From the NCBI GenBank assembly GCA_018970765.1, contig JAGWVT010000004.1:28729-92728 (forward strand): a stretch of DNA of 64,000 bases, in the 5' to 3' direction. This stretch comes from Actinomycetales bacterium. Lineage in GTDB: Bacteria > Actinomycetota > Actinomycetes > S36-B12. A model generated the notes under the pieces. It was not told where the DNA came from and did no database searches. It was given only the letters and a program-made list of their open reading frames with translations. Positions within the stretch are counted from its first letter, which is position 1. Each line of letters starts with the position of its first letter. The translations under genes and the position numbers were made by a program. This document shows, one piece after another, positions 26,733 through 36,284 of this stretch.

Positions 26733-28024
26733 TGCTTCTCGTACGGCTGACCGTCAGCAGCTGGTGGTCGTACCCGCCCAACCAGGCCGGCGACCACGAT
26801 GATCGTGACCAGGTAGGGCGCCATGGCAAGGAATTCGCTGGGGATGGGCACTTCAATGACGGCGAATTTCTGCTGCAGGGAATCGGAGAATCCGAAGATC
26901 AGCGCGGCAAAGAAGGCACCGATGGGGTTCCAGCCGCCGAAGATCATGGCCGCCAATCCGATGAAGCCGCGACCACCAGTCATACCCTCGTCGAATCGGC
27001 CGACCGTTCCCAGCGTGAACCAGGCACCCGCAAACCCACCTACCATGCCGCCGTAGATCACGGCGAGGTATCGCACGCGAGCAACGTGTACGCCCAGGGT
27101 GTCTGCTGCCTTGGGATTCTCACCGACGGACCGCGTCCTAAGGCCCCACCTGGTGCGGAAGAGCAGGAAGAACACGCCAATAACCAGCACGTACATGATG
27201 TAGACGATGATCGTCTGGTCAAAGAGCATCGGACCGATGATCGGCAAATCACCAAGGACTGGGATCTTGATGGCCGGGAAGATCGGCGCATCGTTGAGTT
27301 CGGGCTTCTTGACCAGGACCTGCGCGGTCAGGAAGGAGGTGAGTCCGAGTAGCAGGATGTTGATCACGACGCCGATGATGATCTGGTCGACGCGGAACGT
27401 CACGGCCAGCCATGCCAATAGCAGGGCGAGTACCCCACCACTAAGCGTGGCCGCCAACAAGCCAACCCACCCACCGAACATTGATCCGATGATCACACCG
27501 GTGAAGGCACCACCAAGCAGCATTCCTTCGATGCCGATGTTCACCACGCCCGAACGTTCGCAAAGAATGCCGGAGAGCGCACCGAGCGCGATCGGTGTTG
27601 ACCGAGCGATGGTGGAGACCAGCATGCTGATCAGGGAGAACTCTTGGCCGGCGGTAGCCCAGACCATAATCGCGATGACCACGACTCCGAAACCAAGGCC
27701 GAGAATGAGCGTGGTCCGTTGCTGGAATCCCTTCAGGAACTGGGTTGCCCCGAGGAAGCCAAGCACCGCTGCCAGCACCCACAGGGCACCCTGCGCCGGA
27801 AGGACCAGTGGGCTGAGCTGCACGGCGTCGTCGGGCAGGCTGAGACCGAACGTTGAGACTCCCTCCGCGCGCGGCACCATCACGAAGGCGACCAAAGCGG
27901 CAAGAAGCAACAGCACGATGCCGGATATGCGTGCCCGCCGAATCTGCCGCTTGGTGACCTCGCGAGTTCGCTTGCCCGTGAGCTCGTAGCTCTCCTGCGG
28001 GGTGGGCGCCGCTGCCTGTTCCAT
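26729..28024 (-). CDS. Nucleoside ABC transporter permease 2
   Basis: About 431 residues, BPD_transp_2 family (as YufQ/NupQ). A cytoplasmic N-terminus with many Arg/Lys is followed by an added pair of helices near 30-110 and then the conserved permease core, with LCERSGVVNIGIEGMLLGG and RTRWGLRTRSVGENPKAAD. The latter is the coupling loop to the ATPase. ATG 28024 shares a base with the stop of permease 1 (TGATG). ATG 28036 is an alternative; the longer open frame reads through the first permease gene. It forms the membrane channel with the 28024-29169 product. Confidence 0.9.
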   Translation of the reverse strand: MEQAAAPTPQESYELTGKRTREVTKRQIRRARISGIVLLLLAALVAFVMVPRAEGVSTFGLSLPDDAVQLSPLVLPAQGALWVLAAVLGFLGATQFLKGFQQRTTLILGLGFGVVVIAIMVWATAGQEFSLISMLVSTIARSTPIALGALSGILCERSGVVNIGIEGMLLGGAFTGVIIGSMFGGWVGLLAATLSGGVLALLLAWLAVTFRVDQIIIGVVINILLLGLTSFLTAQVLVKKPELNDAPIFPAIKIPVLGDLPIIGPMLFDQTIIVYIMYVLVIGVFFLLFRTRWGLRTRSVGENPKAADTLGVHVARVRYLAVIYGGMVGGFAGAWFTLGTVGRFDEGMTGGRGFIGLAAMIFGGWNPIGAFFAALIFGFSDSLQQKFAVIEVPIPSEFLAMAPYLVTIIVVAGLVGRVRPPAADGQPYEKQ

Positions 28025-29169
28025 CAGGATGCCCATCCCTTGCTGATCTGCGTGGAAGCCACGGGAGTCTTCAACCGGAAGATGGCGGCGATAAGGGCCG
28101 GTGCTGCGACGAAGATGATGATCAATGCCTGGATGACCGAGATGAGATCGATACCCACATTTGCCGAGGCCTGCATTTCCTGGCCTCCAGCGCGTAGGCC
28201 ACCGAAGAGCAGCGCCGCAAGTACGACACCCCATGGATTCGAACGGCCCAAGAGGGCCACCGCAATACCGTCAAAGCCAATGCGTGCCGAGAACCCTGGT
28301 GTCGCGCGATCCAGCACCCCGAGGACTTGTCCGGTACCGGCAAGCCCAGCCAGCGCGCCAGAAATCACCATCACCAACACATAAGTCTTGGTGATTGACA
28401 TACCCGCGTACCTTGCGGCACTCGGATTGGCACCGACAGCACGAAATTCGAATCCTGTCGTCGTGCGAAAGAGTAGCCAGTTGATGAACGCGGCGGCAAT
28501 CAGCGCGACAATGAGACCAAGATGAACCCGAAGTGACGGGTCGAGCCAGCCGAGAAGTTGGGGTAGCGCCGCTGAGTCCTCGACGGTCTTGGAAACCGGA
28601 TCGTTGCGCCCCTCCCGCTGGAATATGTCCGTCTTGAGAAAGAAGTCCACCAGTCGCAGCGCGATGAAGTTCAGCATGATGGTGGTGATCACCTCATGCG
28701 CGCCGGTCTTCGCCTTCAAGATGCCGGGGATGAATCCCCAGATAGCGCCGCCGACGATTCCGGCCGCAAGTGCCAAGGGCAGGTGAATGTAGAACGGGAG
28801 CCCGGTAATGCTGAAACCAATGAACACCGCGAACATGCCACCGATGAGCATCTGTCCTTCGCCGCCGATGTTGAACAGGCCAGCGCGAAAAGCGAGGGCT
28901 ACCGACAGACCGGCCAAGATCAATGGGGTTGCTGCGGTCAGAGTTTCCGAAATGGCTTTGACAGATCCGACTGAGCCGCGCAGTAATGCGAGGTAGGCGT
29001 TCATTGTTTCACTGAAGCTGGCGCCAGTGGCCATAATGATGACGCCGCCGAGAACCAAGGCGGTTATGACCGCAAGCACGGGTATCAGGACGCTAGAACG
29101 CCAGTCCGTGCCCGTGGAGATCCGTAGGAGTAGGGGACGCTCATCAACCTTCGGTGTTGTCTCGCTCAT
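28024..29169 (-). CDS. Nucleoside ABC transporter permease 1
   Basis: 381 residues, BPD_transp_2 family (as YufP/NupP). Hydrophobic helices run from about 30. The conserved FRAGLFNIGGEGQMLIGG lies near 95-112, and the coupling helix TGFEFRAVGANPSAARYAGM near 240. The gene starts at an ATG overlapping the ATPase stop (ATGA) and ends overlapping permease 2. Together with the BmpA-type lipoprotein upstream it is a complete import system of the kind that transports purine and pyrimidine nucleosides in Gram-positives and spirochaetes. Confidence 0.9.
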   Translation of the reverse strand: MSETTPKVDERPLLLRISTGTDWRSSVLIPVLAVITALVLGGVIIMATGASFSETMNAYLALLRGSVGSVKAISETLTAATPLILAGLSVALAFRAGLFNIGGEGQMLIGGMFAVFIGFSITGLPFYIHLPLALAAGIVGGAIWGFIPGILKAKTGAHEVITTIMLNFIALRLVDFFLKTDIFQREGRNDPVSKTVEDSAALPQLLGWLDPSLRVHLGLIVALIAAAFINWLLFRTTTGFEFRAVGANPSAARYAGMSITKTYVLVMVISGALAGLAGTGQVLGVLDRATPGFSARIGFDGIAVALLGRSNPWGVVLAALLFGGLRAGGQEMQASANVGIDLISVIQALIIIFVAAPALIAAIFRLKTPVASTQISKGWAS

Positions 29170-30671
29170 GCGGCCTTCCCTGCCATGAAGAGGCCGATCT
29201 CAGCTGGCGTGGTCTGCGAGGTCTGCCGTTCAGCAACTATCCGGCCGTCGTACATCACCAAAATGCGGTCAGCTAGTGCGAATATCTCGTCAAGTTCAGT
29301 CGACACGATGAGGATTGCTTTGCCTTCATCTCGCTTGCGCACGATCTGCTGATGGATGTACTCAATCGAACCAACGTCGATTCCGCGCGTGGGCTGGGCA
29401 CACACGACAAGTGGCACATCACGGCTGAACTCGCGGGCGACGATCATCTTCTGAGCATTACCTCCCGATAGTGCGCCAGCACGGTTTTGAATCAGGGGCG
29501 GTCGCACGTCATAGCGCTGGACGAGTTCCTCGGCCGTCTCCTTCATCGCAGTTCGGTTGATAACGCCGCGCTTCGAAAACGGTTCGGCGTAGTACGAATC
29601 GAGCATAAGGTTTTCGGCGATGGTGAAATCCCGGACCATACCCATCACCTGACGATCTTCGGGGACATGTGCGAGACCAGCAGCGTGCCGACGCCGTGGA
29701 CTGTCCGACGTGATGTCGTCCCCGAGCATGGTGACGGTTCCCGCCGCGAGCGGTAGGAGTCCCGTGATTGCGCTGACCAACTCCGTTTGACCATTGCCTT
29801 GAATACCCGCTATCCCTACGATCTCCCCAGCACGCACCTGCAGGGAGACATCGCTGAGAAGTTGGCGCCCAACATCGTCCACGGCGGTCGCGCCATCAAC
29901 GGAAAGCACTACGTCAGTCGGTTTCGCTGACTCCTTGTCTACGACGAGGTCAATCGGACGGCCGACCATCATGCTGGCTAGGTCCTCAGGGGAGGCCGTC
30001 TTTGGGTCCGCAGTGCCCGCGACCTTGCCGTCACGGAGAACCACGATGGCGTCGGCAACCGCCAATGCCTCCTTGAGTTTGTGCGTGATGAAAATAATGG
30101 TGGCGCCGCGGGCCTTTAACTCAGCGAGGATTCCGAAAAATTCCTCAACCTCCTGCGGAGTCAGCACAGCGGTAGGTTCATCGAAGACCAAGATCTGCGC
30201 GCCACGCAAGAGGACCTTGATGATCTCCACCCGCTGCTGAAGCCCAACTGGCAAGGTCTCGACGAGTGCGTCCGGATCTACGGCAAGGCCGTAGCGCTCA
30301 GAGATGTCACGCACCTCCGTGCGAGCCCTTTTTCGATTCAGCAATCCAGGGCCGGTCGTCGGCTCCACGCCCAGCACCACGTTTTCGTAGACCGAAAACA
30401 CCGGAATCAGCATGAAGTGCTGGTGGACCATGCCAATGCCGGCAGCGATGGCATCACCCGGCCCACTGAACTCCTGGACCTGGCCGTCGATAAGGATCGT
30501 GCCCGAGTCAGGGCGGTAAAGACCGGAGAGCACATTCATCAGGGTGCTCTTTCCGGCACCGTTTTCACCGATGAGAGCGAGGATTTGGCCCGACTTTGCG
30601 GTCAGTGAGACATCGTCGTTGGCCAAGACGCCTGGAAAGCGCTTGGTGATCCCGCGCAGTTCCAGGTCCAT
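29166..30671 (-). CDS. Nucleoside ABC transporter ATP-binding protein (two ABC domains)
   Basis: 501 residues with two nucleotide-binding domains in one chain. Domain 1: Walker A GENGAGKST at about 36-44, Walker B ILVFDEPTAVL near 160, and an unusual signature LPVGLQQRVEI. Domain 2: the Walker A position reads GIQGNGQTE (degenerate, as is normal for this family), with signature LSGGNAQK and Walker B VVCAQPTRGID. It energises import by the two permeases. AGGGAAGG precedes ATG 30671. It follows bmpA after 113 bp that contain a strong hairpin (30735-30768). Confidence 0.93.
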   Translation of the reverse strand: MDLELRGITKRFPGVLANDDVSLTAKSGQILALIGENGAGKSTLMNVLSGLYRPDSGTILIDGQVQEFSGPGDAIAAGIGMVHQHFMLIPVFSVYENVVLGVEPTTGPGLLNRKRARTEVRDISERYGLAVDPDALVETLPVGLQQRVEIIKVLLRGAQILVFDEPTAVLTPQEVEEFFGILAELKARGATIIFITHKLKEALAVADAIVVLRDGKVAGTADPKTASPEDLASMMVGRPIDLVVDKESAKPTDVVLSVDGATAVDDVGRQLLSDVSLQVRAGEIVGIAGIQGNGQTELVSAITGLLPLAAGTVTMLGDDITSDSPRRRHAAGLAHVPEDRQVMGMVRDFTIAENLMLDSYYAEPFSKRGVINRTAMKETAEELVQRYDVRPPLIQNRAGALSGGNAQKMIVAREFSRDVPLVVCAQPTRGIDVGSIEYIHQQIVRKRDEGKAILIVSTELDEIFALADRILVMYDGRIVAERQTSQTTPAEIGLFMAGKAA

Positions 30672-30734
30672 GATCTTCGATCCTTCCCTAGCCAGCCTGC
30701 GCTGTCCCCGAAATCTACAAAATCACCTCAATGA

Positions 30735-30768
30735 AAGTGGGGAGGGGCCAACTGGCCCCTCCCCACTT
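30735..30768 (-). terminator. Long stem-loop between bmpA and the transporter ATPase
   Basis: Two perfectly complementary 16-base arms (AAGTGGGGAGGGGCCA and its complement) are joined by a two-base loop, 17 bases after the bmpA stop. Downstream on the transcribed strand only a weak U-rich stretch follows (TTCATT). It is therefore probably an attenuator or mRNA-stability element that keeps bmpA in excess over the ATPase and permeases. Confidence 0.75.
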
Positions 30769-30784
30769 GTTGAGCGATGTTCAA

Positions 30785-31912
30785 CTAGCCCTTGACGCTC
30801 ACCGAGCCGTCAATGATCCCGGCCTTGATGGTCTCAATCTGATCCTTGAGCTCCTGCGGGACCGTGCCGTCAAAATCGTGGTACGGAGCCAGGCCCACAC
30901 CACCATTGGCCAAGGTGCCAACCGTGACGCCACCTTCGAAGGTGCCATCAACAACCGCCTGAATGGCGTTGAACGTGGTCACGTCCATGTTCTTCAGGAC
31001 AGAGGTCAGGTAGACACTCTGGTTCGCGCCATCCAGGTTGTACTGGTCAGCGTCCACGCCGATGATCATCAGCTTGTCCGTACCCAGCTCAGAAGCCAGG
31101 GCGGCTGAGCCCAGGCCAACCGGACCGGCAACGGGCATAACGATGTCGGCGCCCTCGTCCACCAGGTTCTGCGCGAAGGTGCGACCGTCATCGAGCGACT
31201 CGAAGTTCTCGGTGAACAGGCCCTTCTGATCGGCCGGATTCCAGCCGAGTACCTCAACGTTGGTGCCGTTATCGGCGTTGTACTTCTGGACGCCGTAGTA
31301 GAAGCCGTCCATGAAGATGGTCACCGGAGGAATATTGACGCCACCGAAGGTGCCGACCTTGCCGGTCTTGGTCATACCGGCAGCCAGGTAACCAGCCAAG
31401 AACGCCGCCTCATCGGTGTTGAACACCTGACCCAGCACGTTGTTGTTGGTGATCATCGGGGTGCCGTCCTCGTTCTCACCATACGCGTAGTCCACGATGC
31501 TGAACGGGATGTCGGGGTTGGCGTTGGCTGCTTCCATCGTGGCATCACCAAGCAGGAAGCCAACGGTAATGATGATGCTGCAGCCCTGGTCCACGAAGGA
31601 CTGGATGTTCGGCGCGTAGTCGGTCTCAGCCTGCGACTCGAGCACAGCGGCTTCAATGCCGAACTCCGTGGCCGCATCGGTCACGCCCTTGTAGGCGGTC
31701 TGATTGAAGCCCTTGTCGTCGACGCCACCCACGTCAGTGACCTCACAGGCCTTGAATGGGTACGACTCAGCGCTCGGCGAAGCAGCTGCTGCCGTGGCGG
31801 CCGCAGAAGCCGCAGCGCTGGTCTCCGAGCTTGTGCTGCTACCACCACAAGCAGCCAGACCGAGTGCGGCGACGGCGAAGGCCGCTGCCGCAACCTTGAT
31901 GTTGATCCTCAA
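30785..31912 (-). CDS. BmpA-type nucleoside-binding lipoprotein
   Basis: About 375 residues. I place the start at TTG 31912, preceded by AAGGGAGA at good spacing, because it gives a clean lipoprotein signal: basic start, hydrophobic core and lipobox LAAC. The longer open frame has no signal. A 50-residue Ala/Ser/Thr linker leads to the PnrA/BmpA fold: VTDVGGVDDKGFNQTAYKG, then IITVGFLLGDATMEAA, GKVGTFGGVNIPPVT and IIGVDADQ. Family members bind purine nucleosides with a key aromatic and an Asp. It is the extracellular receptor for the importer encoded at 26729-30671. Confidence 0.92.
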   Translation of the reverse strand: MRINIKVAAAAFAVAALGLAACGGSSTSSETSAAASAAATAAAASPSAESYPFKACEVTDVGGVDDKGFNQTAYKGVTDAATEFGIEAAVLESQAETDYAPNIQSFVDQGCSIIITVGFLLGDATMEAANANPDIPFSIVDYAYGENEDGTPMITNNNVLGQVFNTDEAAFLAGYLAAGMTKTGKVGTFGGVNIPPVTIFMDGFYYGVQKYNADNGTNVEVLGWNPADQKGLFTENFESLDDGRTFAQNLVDEGADIVMPVAGPVGLGSAALASELGTDKLMIIGVDADQYNLDGANQSVYLTSVLKNMDVTTFNAIQAVVDGTFEGGVTVGTLANGGVGLAPYHDFDGTVPQELKDQIETIKAGIIDGSVSVKG

Positions 31913-31957
31913 TGTCTCTCCCTTGATAAGCGGCACGCACCTGACGCGGCCGCTCAC

Positions 31958-31963
31958 AGCGTA
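31958..31963 (-). promoter_or_regulatory. Probable -10 of bmpA
   Basis: TACGCT on the minus strand, about 45 bases before the TTG start. A TTGTGC-like -35 lies about 15 bases further upstream. The leader carries the ribosome-binding site, so this unit is leadered, unlike many others here. Confidence 0.35.
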
Positions 31964-32038
31964 CTCAGCGAACGTGGGGCACAACGTCACGAAATGATTA
32001 CAGCCCTCGAGTGAACGATGGGGCGGAAGTGTCAAAAG

Positions 32039-32986
32039 TCAGGGTAAGAGCCGCTTCATCAGCAGTTCGATGAACCGCGGCCGGTCGATGCCCAGCCCAA
32101 CAAAGGCGTTTGGTTCCAGGCCGGTAACGTTCCAGCGGTCTGCCACTGTCCGACCGACACACAGTGGCGAGTCGACCTCGATTTGGACATTCATGGCCAG
32201 GGTCTGTACCAGGGTCGGGTCAATCAGGTGCGCGATGGTCACCGCGTCATGGATGGGTGCACCCTCCCAGCCAAACCGTTCCTGGTGGAAGCCCACGAAA
32301 TGATCAAGCAGTTCAGCAACGAACGTGCCCGACGCGCTTCGCCCACGCAACAGCTCTGCATGCTCGTCGGTCAACCATGCCTGGTGCGTGACCTCCAAAC
32401 CGATCATGGTGAGCGGCACCCGGCCCGGGATTCGATCCGCTGCGCAGCCGTGGCGAAACACGATGTCCGCCGCATGTGGATCGACCCAGATGTTGAATTC
32501 AGCGGCCGGGGTCCAGTTTCCCAGGTCAACTGCTCCGCCCATGATGACGATTTGCGCGAGTTGGTCGACAAGCAGCGGATGCTGGGTCAGGAGGTCGGCC
32601 ACGTTGCTCAGTGGACCGGTAGCGACCAGGGTGACGGGTTCAGTTGCGGCCGTGATCGTGTGCGCCATGAGATCAACGGCGGCGACGTCCAGGGCTGGTC
32701 GGCTCGGCTCCTGCGGCAACGGTCCAGCTAGCCCGGTTTCCCCATGCATGACGGCCGCAGTGGACAGGTCGCGAACCAGCGGCGCCGGTCGGCCGGCGGC
32801 CACCGGAATATCTGGCCGCCCCACCATGTCGAGGACTCGTAGGGCATTGCGCGTGGTGTGGTTCAAGGTGACATTGCCCGCAACAGTCGTGACTGCCAAC
32901 AGCTCGATGGCGGGATCGGCTACCGCCAACATAATGGCGATCGCATCGTCGTGACCGGGATCGCAGTCCAGGATGATGGGAGTCAC
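32039..32986 (-). CDS. Inosine-uridine preferring nucleoside hydrolase
   Basis: 315 residues. It hydrolyses the N-glycosidic bond of ribonucleosides to base and free sugar. The calcium/aspartate cluster DCDPGHDDA at 7-15 is canonical, followed by TTVAGNVTLNHTTRNAL, LVATGPLSNVADLL, IVIMGGAVDLGN and the late APIHDAVTIAH with the last ligands. GTG 32986 overlaps the stop of the amidohydrolase gene (GTGA), the last step of an overlapping operon that begins at mtnA. In that setting its substrate could be deaminated 5'-modified nucleosides, but ordinary inosine or uridine is equally compatible. Confidence 0.9.
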   Translation of the reverse strand: MTPIILDCDPGHDDAIAIMLAVADPAIELLAVTTVAGNVTLNHTTRNALRVLDMVGRPDIPVAAGRPAPLVRDLSTAAVMHGETGLAGPLPQEPSRPALDVAAVDLMAHTITAATEPVTLVATGPLSNVADLLTQHPLLVDQLAQIVIMGGAVDLGNWTPAAEFNIWVDPHAADIVFRHGCAADRIPGRVPLTMIGLEVTHQAWLTDEHAELLRGRSASGTFVAELLDHFVGFHQERFGWEGAPIHDAVTIAHLIDPTLVQTLAMNVQIEVDSPLCVGRTVADRWNVTGLEPNAFVGLGIDRPRFIELLMKRLLP

Positions 32987-34278
32987 GCTGTGACGCTCCG
33001 TGCTTGCTCAATGACCTCGGCCAGGTCTACGCGCGTCGGGATTCGATTAGCAACCACAACCTCTCCGGCCACGATGACGTGGCGAACATCCGATCGTCCC
33101 GCGCTGAACACAACTGCCGTAGCCGGATCTCGCATTGGCGTCAGGTGCGGTGCAGCAAGGTCCAGCAGGACCAGGTCGGCCTCCTTGCCGATCTCCACCG
33201 ACCCAATGCGATCCGCCATGCCGAGTGCCTGTGCACCACCGCGGGTTGCCGCCTGGAGAACTCGTGCAGCCGAAATTGCCGCCGGATCCTGGCGCACGAG
33301 TCTGGCGAGGTTGGCGGCCAGTCGCATTGCGGCGAACATATCCAGGTCATTGCTCGATGCGCAGCCATCGGTTCCGATGCCCACACATAGGCCCGCGTTG
33401 TAGTAGTTGACGATGTCAGCGGCACCGCTAGCAAGCTTGAGATTGGAGCCGGGGCAGTGAGCGATGCTGCTCGCACCCGCGGCCAAGGTGGCGATGTCAG
33501 CCTCGTCCAAGTGCACACCATGGGCAATAACCGTGCCGGACCCAACGAGGCCTGCGGCCTGCAATAGGGCAATGGGGCGGGCGCCGAACTTCTCCTGCGT
33601 CTGCAGATTCTCAGTGTGATTCTCAGATGCGTGCGTGTGCAGCACACCCCCCATGTCACGCGCCAACTGCGCGACGTCACGGAGTCGATCCGGGCCTACC
33701 GTCAACGGACTATGCGGCATCAGGGCAGGAGGAACCCAGGGGCCACCAAGGTCGGCAAGCACCTGAGGCCAGGCACGCGCGTAGGCCATCCGCTGTGGCC
33801 ATTCCATACCATCCGGACCTGGAAAGTCGAAGAAAAGCGGACCAGTCACATGCCGTAGCCCCACATCGACGGCACCACGATGTGCTGCATCGGGGTGGAA
33901 ATACATGTCAAGTGTCGTGGTGGTCCCACTCAGGAGTGCCTCGACGGCACCAAGGCGTGTACCGACCTCAACACCGCCCTCGTTCATGACGCGGGCCTCT
34001 TCAGCCCACACCAACGCCAAGAAGCCCTGGAGATCGACATTCTCAGCGATGCCACGCAGCAAGGTCATGGCCAGATGAGTGTGGAGATTGACTAGGCCCG
34101 GCATCAGGAGATGTCCCCGTGCCTGCAGAACCCGATCGGCGGGCAACACATCACCGATATGCGCTATCCGGCCATCTCGAATCCCAATCGAGACGTTGGT
34201 CAAGACCTGCTCCTGCTCATTGCAGGTCAGGACCACTGATGCTTCGGCGATGAGCAGGTCTAGGTTCACGGCGGTCAT
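32983..34278 (-). CDS. Amidohydrolase, MTA/SAH deaminase (MtaD)-like
   Basis: 431 residues of the ATZ/TRZ/MtaD branch of amidohydrolases. Metal ligands: His66 and His68 in NLHTHLAMTLLRG, HTHASEN at 214-220, AHGVHLD at 252-258, and Asp304 in GIGTDGCASSND. In this branch enzymes deaminate methylthioadenosine, S-adenosylhomocysteine and 5'-deoxyadenosine (MtaD/DadD), but others act on guanine derivatives. Immediate neighbours encode an MtnA homolog and a class II aldolase, which favour a 5'-modified adenosine. ATG 34278 overlaps the upstream stop (ATGA). Confidence 0.8.
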   Translation of the reverse strand: MTAVNLDLLIAEASVVLTCNEQEQVLTNVSIGIRDGRIAHIGDVLPADRVLQARGHLLMPGLVNLHTHLAMTLLRGIAENVDLQGFLALVWAEEARVMNEGGVEVGTRLGAVEALLSGTTTTLDMYFHPDAAHRGAVDVGLRHVTGPLFFDFPGPDGMEWPQRMAYARAWPQVLADLGGPWVPPALMPHSPLTVGPDRLRDVAQLARDMGGVLHTHASENHTENLQTQEKFGARPIALLQAAGLVGSGTVIAHGVHLDEADIATLAAGASSIAHCPGSNLKLASGAADIVNYYNAGLCVGIGTDGCASSNDLDMFAAMRLAANLARLVRQDPAAISAARVLQAATRGGAQALGMADRIGSVEIGKEADLVLLDLAAPHLTPMRDPATAVVFSAGRSDVRHVIVAGEVVVANRIPTRVDLAEVIEQARSVTA

Positions 34279-36284
34279 CGGGGAAATGCCCCGGCCACCC
34301 CACCGTCGATGGGGAGCACCGCTCCGGTCGTACGTGAGGACTGCTCGCTCAACAAGAACTCCACGGACACCGCTACATCTGAGGTCGTCACTTGACGATG
34401 CAGCAGATTGCGAGCCGCATAGAACTCCTGCAGTTGCTCAGGTGCAATGCCGTGGGCAGCAGCACGCTCCTCACGAATTCCGCCCTCCCACAGTCGCGAG
34501 TTATCGAAGACTGCATCGGGGTTGACCGCATTGGCTCGAATGCCATCCGCACCACCCTCCAATGCCGCGATACGCATGAGTTGAATCATGCCCGCCTTGG
34601 AAACCGAGTAGGCCCCGAAACCGGCACCCGGGCCGAAGGCATTCTTACTCGCAACATAGACGAGGCTGCCACCGCAACCTTGCTGACGCATGCGCTGCAG
34701 GGCCTGTTGGGTGAGCAGGAATGCACTAGTGAGATTGATGCGCTGGGCGCGCTCCCAGTCCTGCAGGGACAAATCCGCCAATCGACCGGCCGCGGCGATC
34801 CCGGCGTTGAGCACCGCGCCGTCAATGCCGCCGAAGTTGTCGATCGCAGCGCTCATGGTCTCGCGCACGACCTCGGCAGATGATTGATCACCCCTCACCA
34901 ATTCAGGTGTTGGCCCACCCGATGCCGTGATGGCCCCGCCCACTTCTTCAAGGCGTTCGCCATCAAGATCTGCAAGCACCAAACTGGCACCCTGCGCGGC
35001 GAGATGCTCAGCGATGCCCCTGCCGATGCCGGACGCTGCACCCGTGACGATGCAGACAAACCCAGCAAGCGAACTCGCGGCCGGCTGCAGGCCGAGTTTG
35101 TACAACTCCAATGGCCAGTAGTCGAAGGCAAACTCTTGCTCCGGAGTCATCGGTTCTGGGTTACCAAAGCGTTGCACGATGTCGCGAGCTACCGCATGGG
35201 TATGCCCAGCTACCAGTGAAACTTGCGCGGCCTCGTAACGATCGCGGCCGGTCGTAATAACGCCGAGTCCAGGTACTAACACCACTCGGGGCATCGGATC
35301 GTGCATGACGGAATGACGTGCTGACGCCACAAGTTCCGAGGAGGTCTCCTGGCCGGACTCAACGAAGGTACGGTAGTCATCGACGTACTGACCAATAGCT
35401 TCCTGCACCAACTGCCCACTAGCCAGGACCATCGACCGCGGCTTGATGGTCAGCATGTGATCGGCGCTGGACACTCCCCCGCTGACAATCGCCGGAAGTT
35501 GCGGATCATCGACAAGCTCTCGCTGACTGCGATCGACCCGCAGGATGCGACGACCGGTCTGGGCCATGGCCCCGCGCAACTGCAGCAGCACTTCCCGTGA
35601 TTCCTCAACGCCCGCTGGTCGAGTGACCGCCGAGGCACGCACGTCCCGCGGGTACGCTGCGATGAAGTCCCGCGCCCGCTCAACGCTGCTGAGCGTCTGC
35701 TGCAGGCAGGCTGAACTGTCCGGCCCCCAGGTTACGAGTCCGTGATGCGCCAACACCACACCCTGATAACTCGACAGGTCTGCGACAAGCCGACTCAGTT
35801 CGAAGCCCGGACGGATCCAGTCGATGTAGGCGTAACCCTCACCAAGGGCTTCACGCACGATACGCGGACCTTCGCGGTGGTTGGTCAAGGTGCAGATGGC
35901 GTCCGCATGTACGTGATCGATATGCGCATGCGGCAGGAAGGCGTGCAGCAGGGTCTCGATGGATGGTCGCCGCATCGTCACATCCACCATGGCCTGCCCG
36001 ACGTATCGCAGCATTTGATCGTCCGACAGCGCCGCCAGTTCGCGCAATGGCAGCAGCTCCGCAAGCCGCAGCGCCGGGAAGTCCGCAGCCTGTGCACTGC
36101 GAAGGTACGCACCGGAACCCTTGACCCAGAGCACCTCGTGTTCGCGTCCCAGGTGATCCTGTATTCGACCCTTTGCCGAGGTGTTGCCCCCGCCGAGGAC
36201 TACCAGACTTTCATCGGCACCAAGGGCGGTCGAACGCTCGATCAGGGCACTGAGGTCGGCTGGGATACCCGAGTCCTGCTCCAT
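34275..36284 (-). CDS. Fused class II sugar-phosphate aldolase and short-chain dehydrogenase (RhaEW-like)
   Basis: 669 residues from ATG 36284. Residues 1 to about 390 are a class II aldolase/adducin-type domain: GGGNTSAKG at 31-39, Glu110, metal ligands in PHAHIDHVHAD (His119, His121) and the distal LAHHGL (180-181). Residues about 405-669 are an SDR domain: VTGAASGIG at 413-421, VLNAGIA at 491-497, and the catalytic YSVSK with Tyr559 and Lys563. The architecture equals RhaEW proteins that cleave L-rhamnulose-1-phosphate to DHAP and lactaldehyde. No rhamnose isomerase or kinase is nearby; instead MtnA is, so 5-deoxyribulose-1-phosphate or 5-methylthioribulose-1-phosphate is a better candidate substrate. 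Confidence 0.85.
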   Translation of the reverse strand: MEQDSGIPADLSALIERSTALGADESLVVLGGGNTSAKGRIQDHLGREHEVLWVKGSGAYLRSAQAADFPALRLAELLPLRELAALSDDQMLRYVGQAMVDVTMRRPSIETLLHAFLPHAHIDHVHADAICTLTNHREGPRIVREALGEGYAYIDWIRPGFELSRLVADLSSYQGVVLAHHGLVTWGPDSSACLQQTLSSVERARDFIAAYPRDVRASAVTRPAGVEESREVLLQLRGAMAQTGRRILRVDRSQRELVDDPQLPAIVSGGVSSADHMLTIKPRSMVLASGQLVQEAIGQYVDDYRTFVESGQETSSELVASARHSVMHDPMPRVVLVPGLGVITTGRDRYEAAQVSLVAGHTHAVARDIVQRFGNPEPMTPEQEFAFDYWPLELYKLGLQPAASSLAGFVCIVTGAASGIGRGIAEHLAAQGASLVLADLDGERLEEVGGAITASGGPTPELVRGDQSSAEVVRETMSAAIDNFGGIDGAVLNAGIAAAGRLADLSLQDWERAQRINLTSAFLLTQQALQRMRQQGCGGSLVYVASKNAFGPGAGFGAYSVSKAGMIQLMRIAALEGGADGIRANAVNPDAVFDNSRLWEGGIREERAAAHGIAPEQLQEFYAARNLLHRQVTTSDVAVSVEFLLSEQSSRTTGAVLPIDGGVAGAFPR

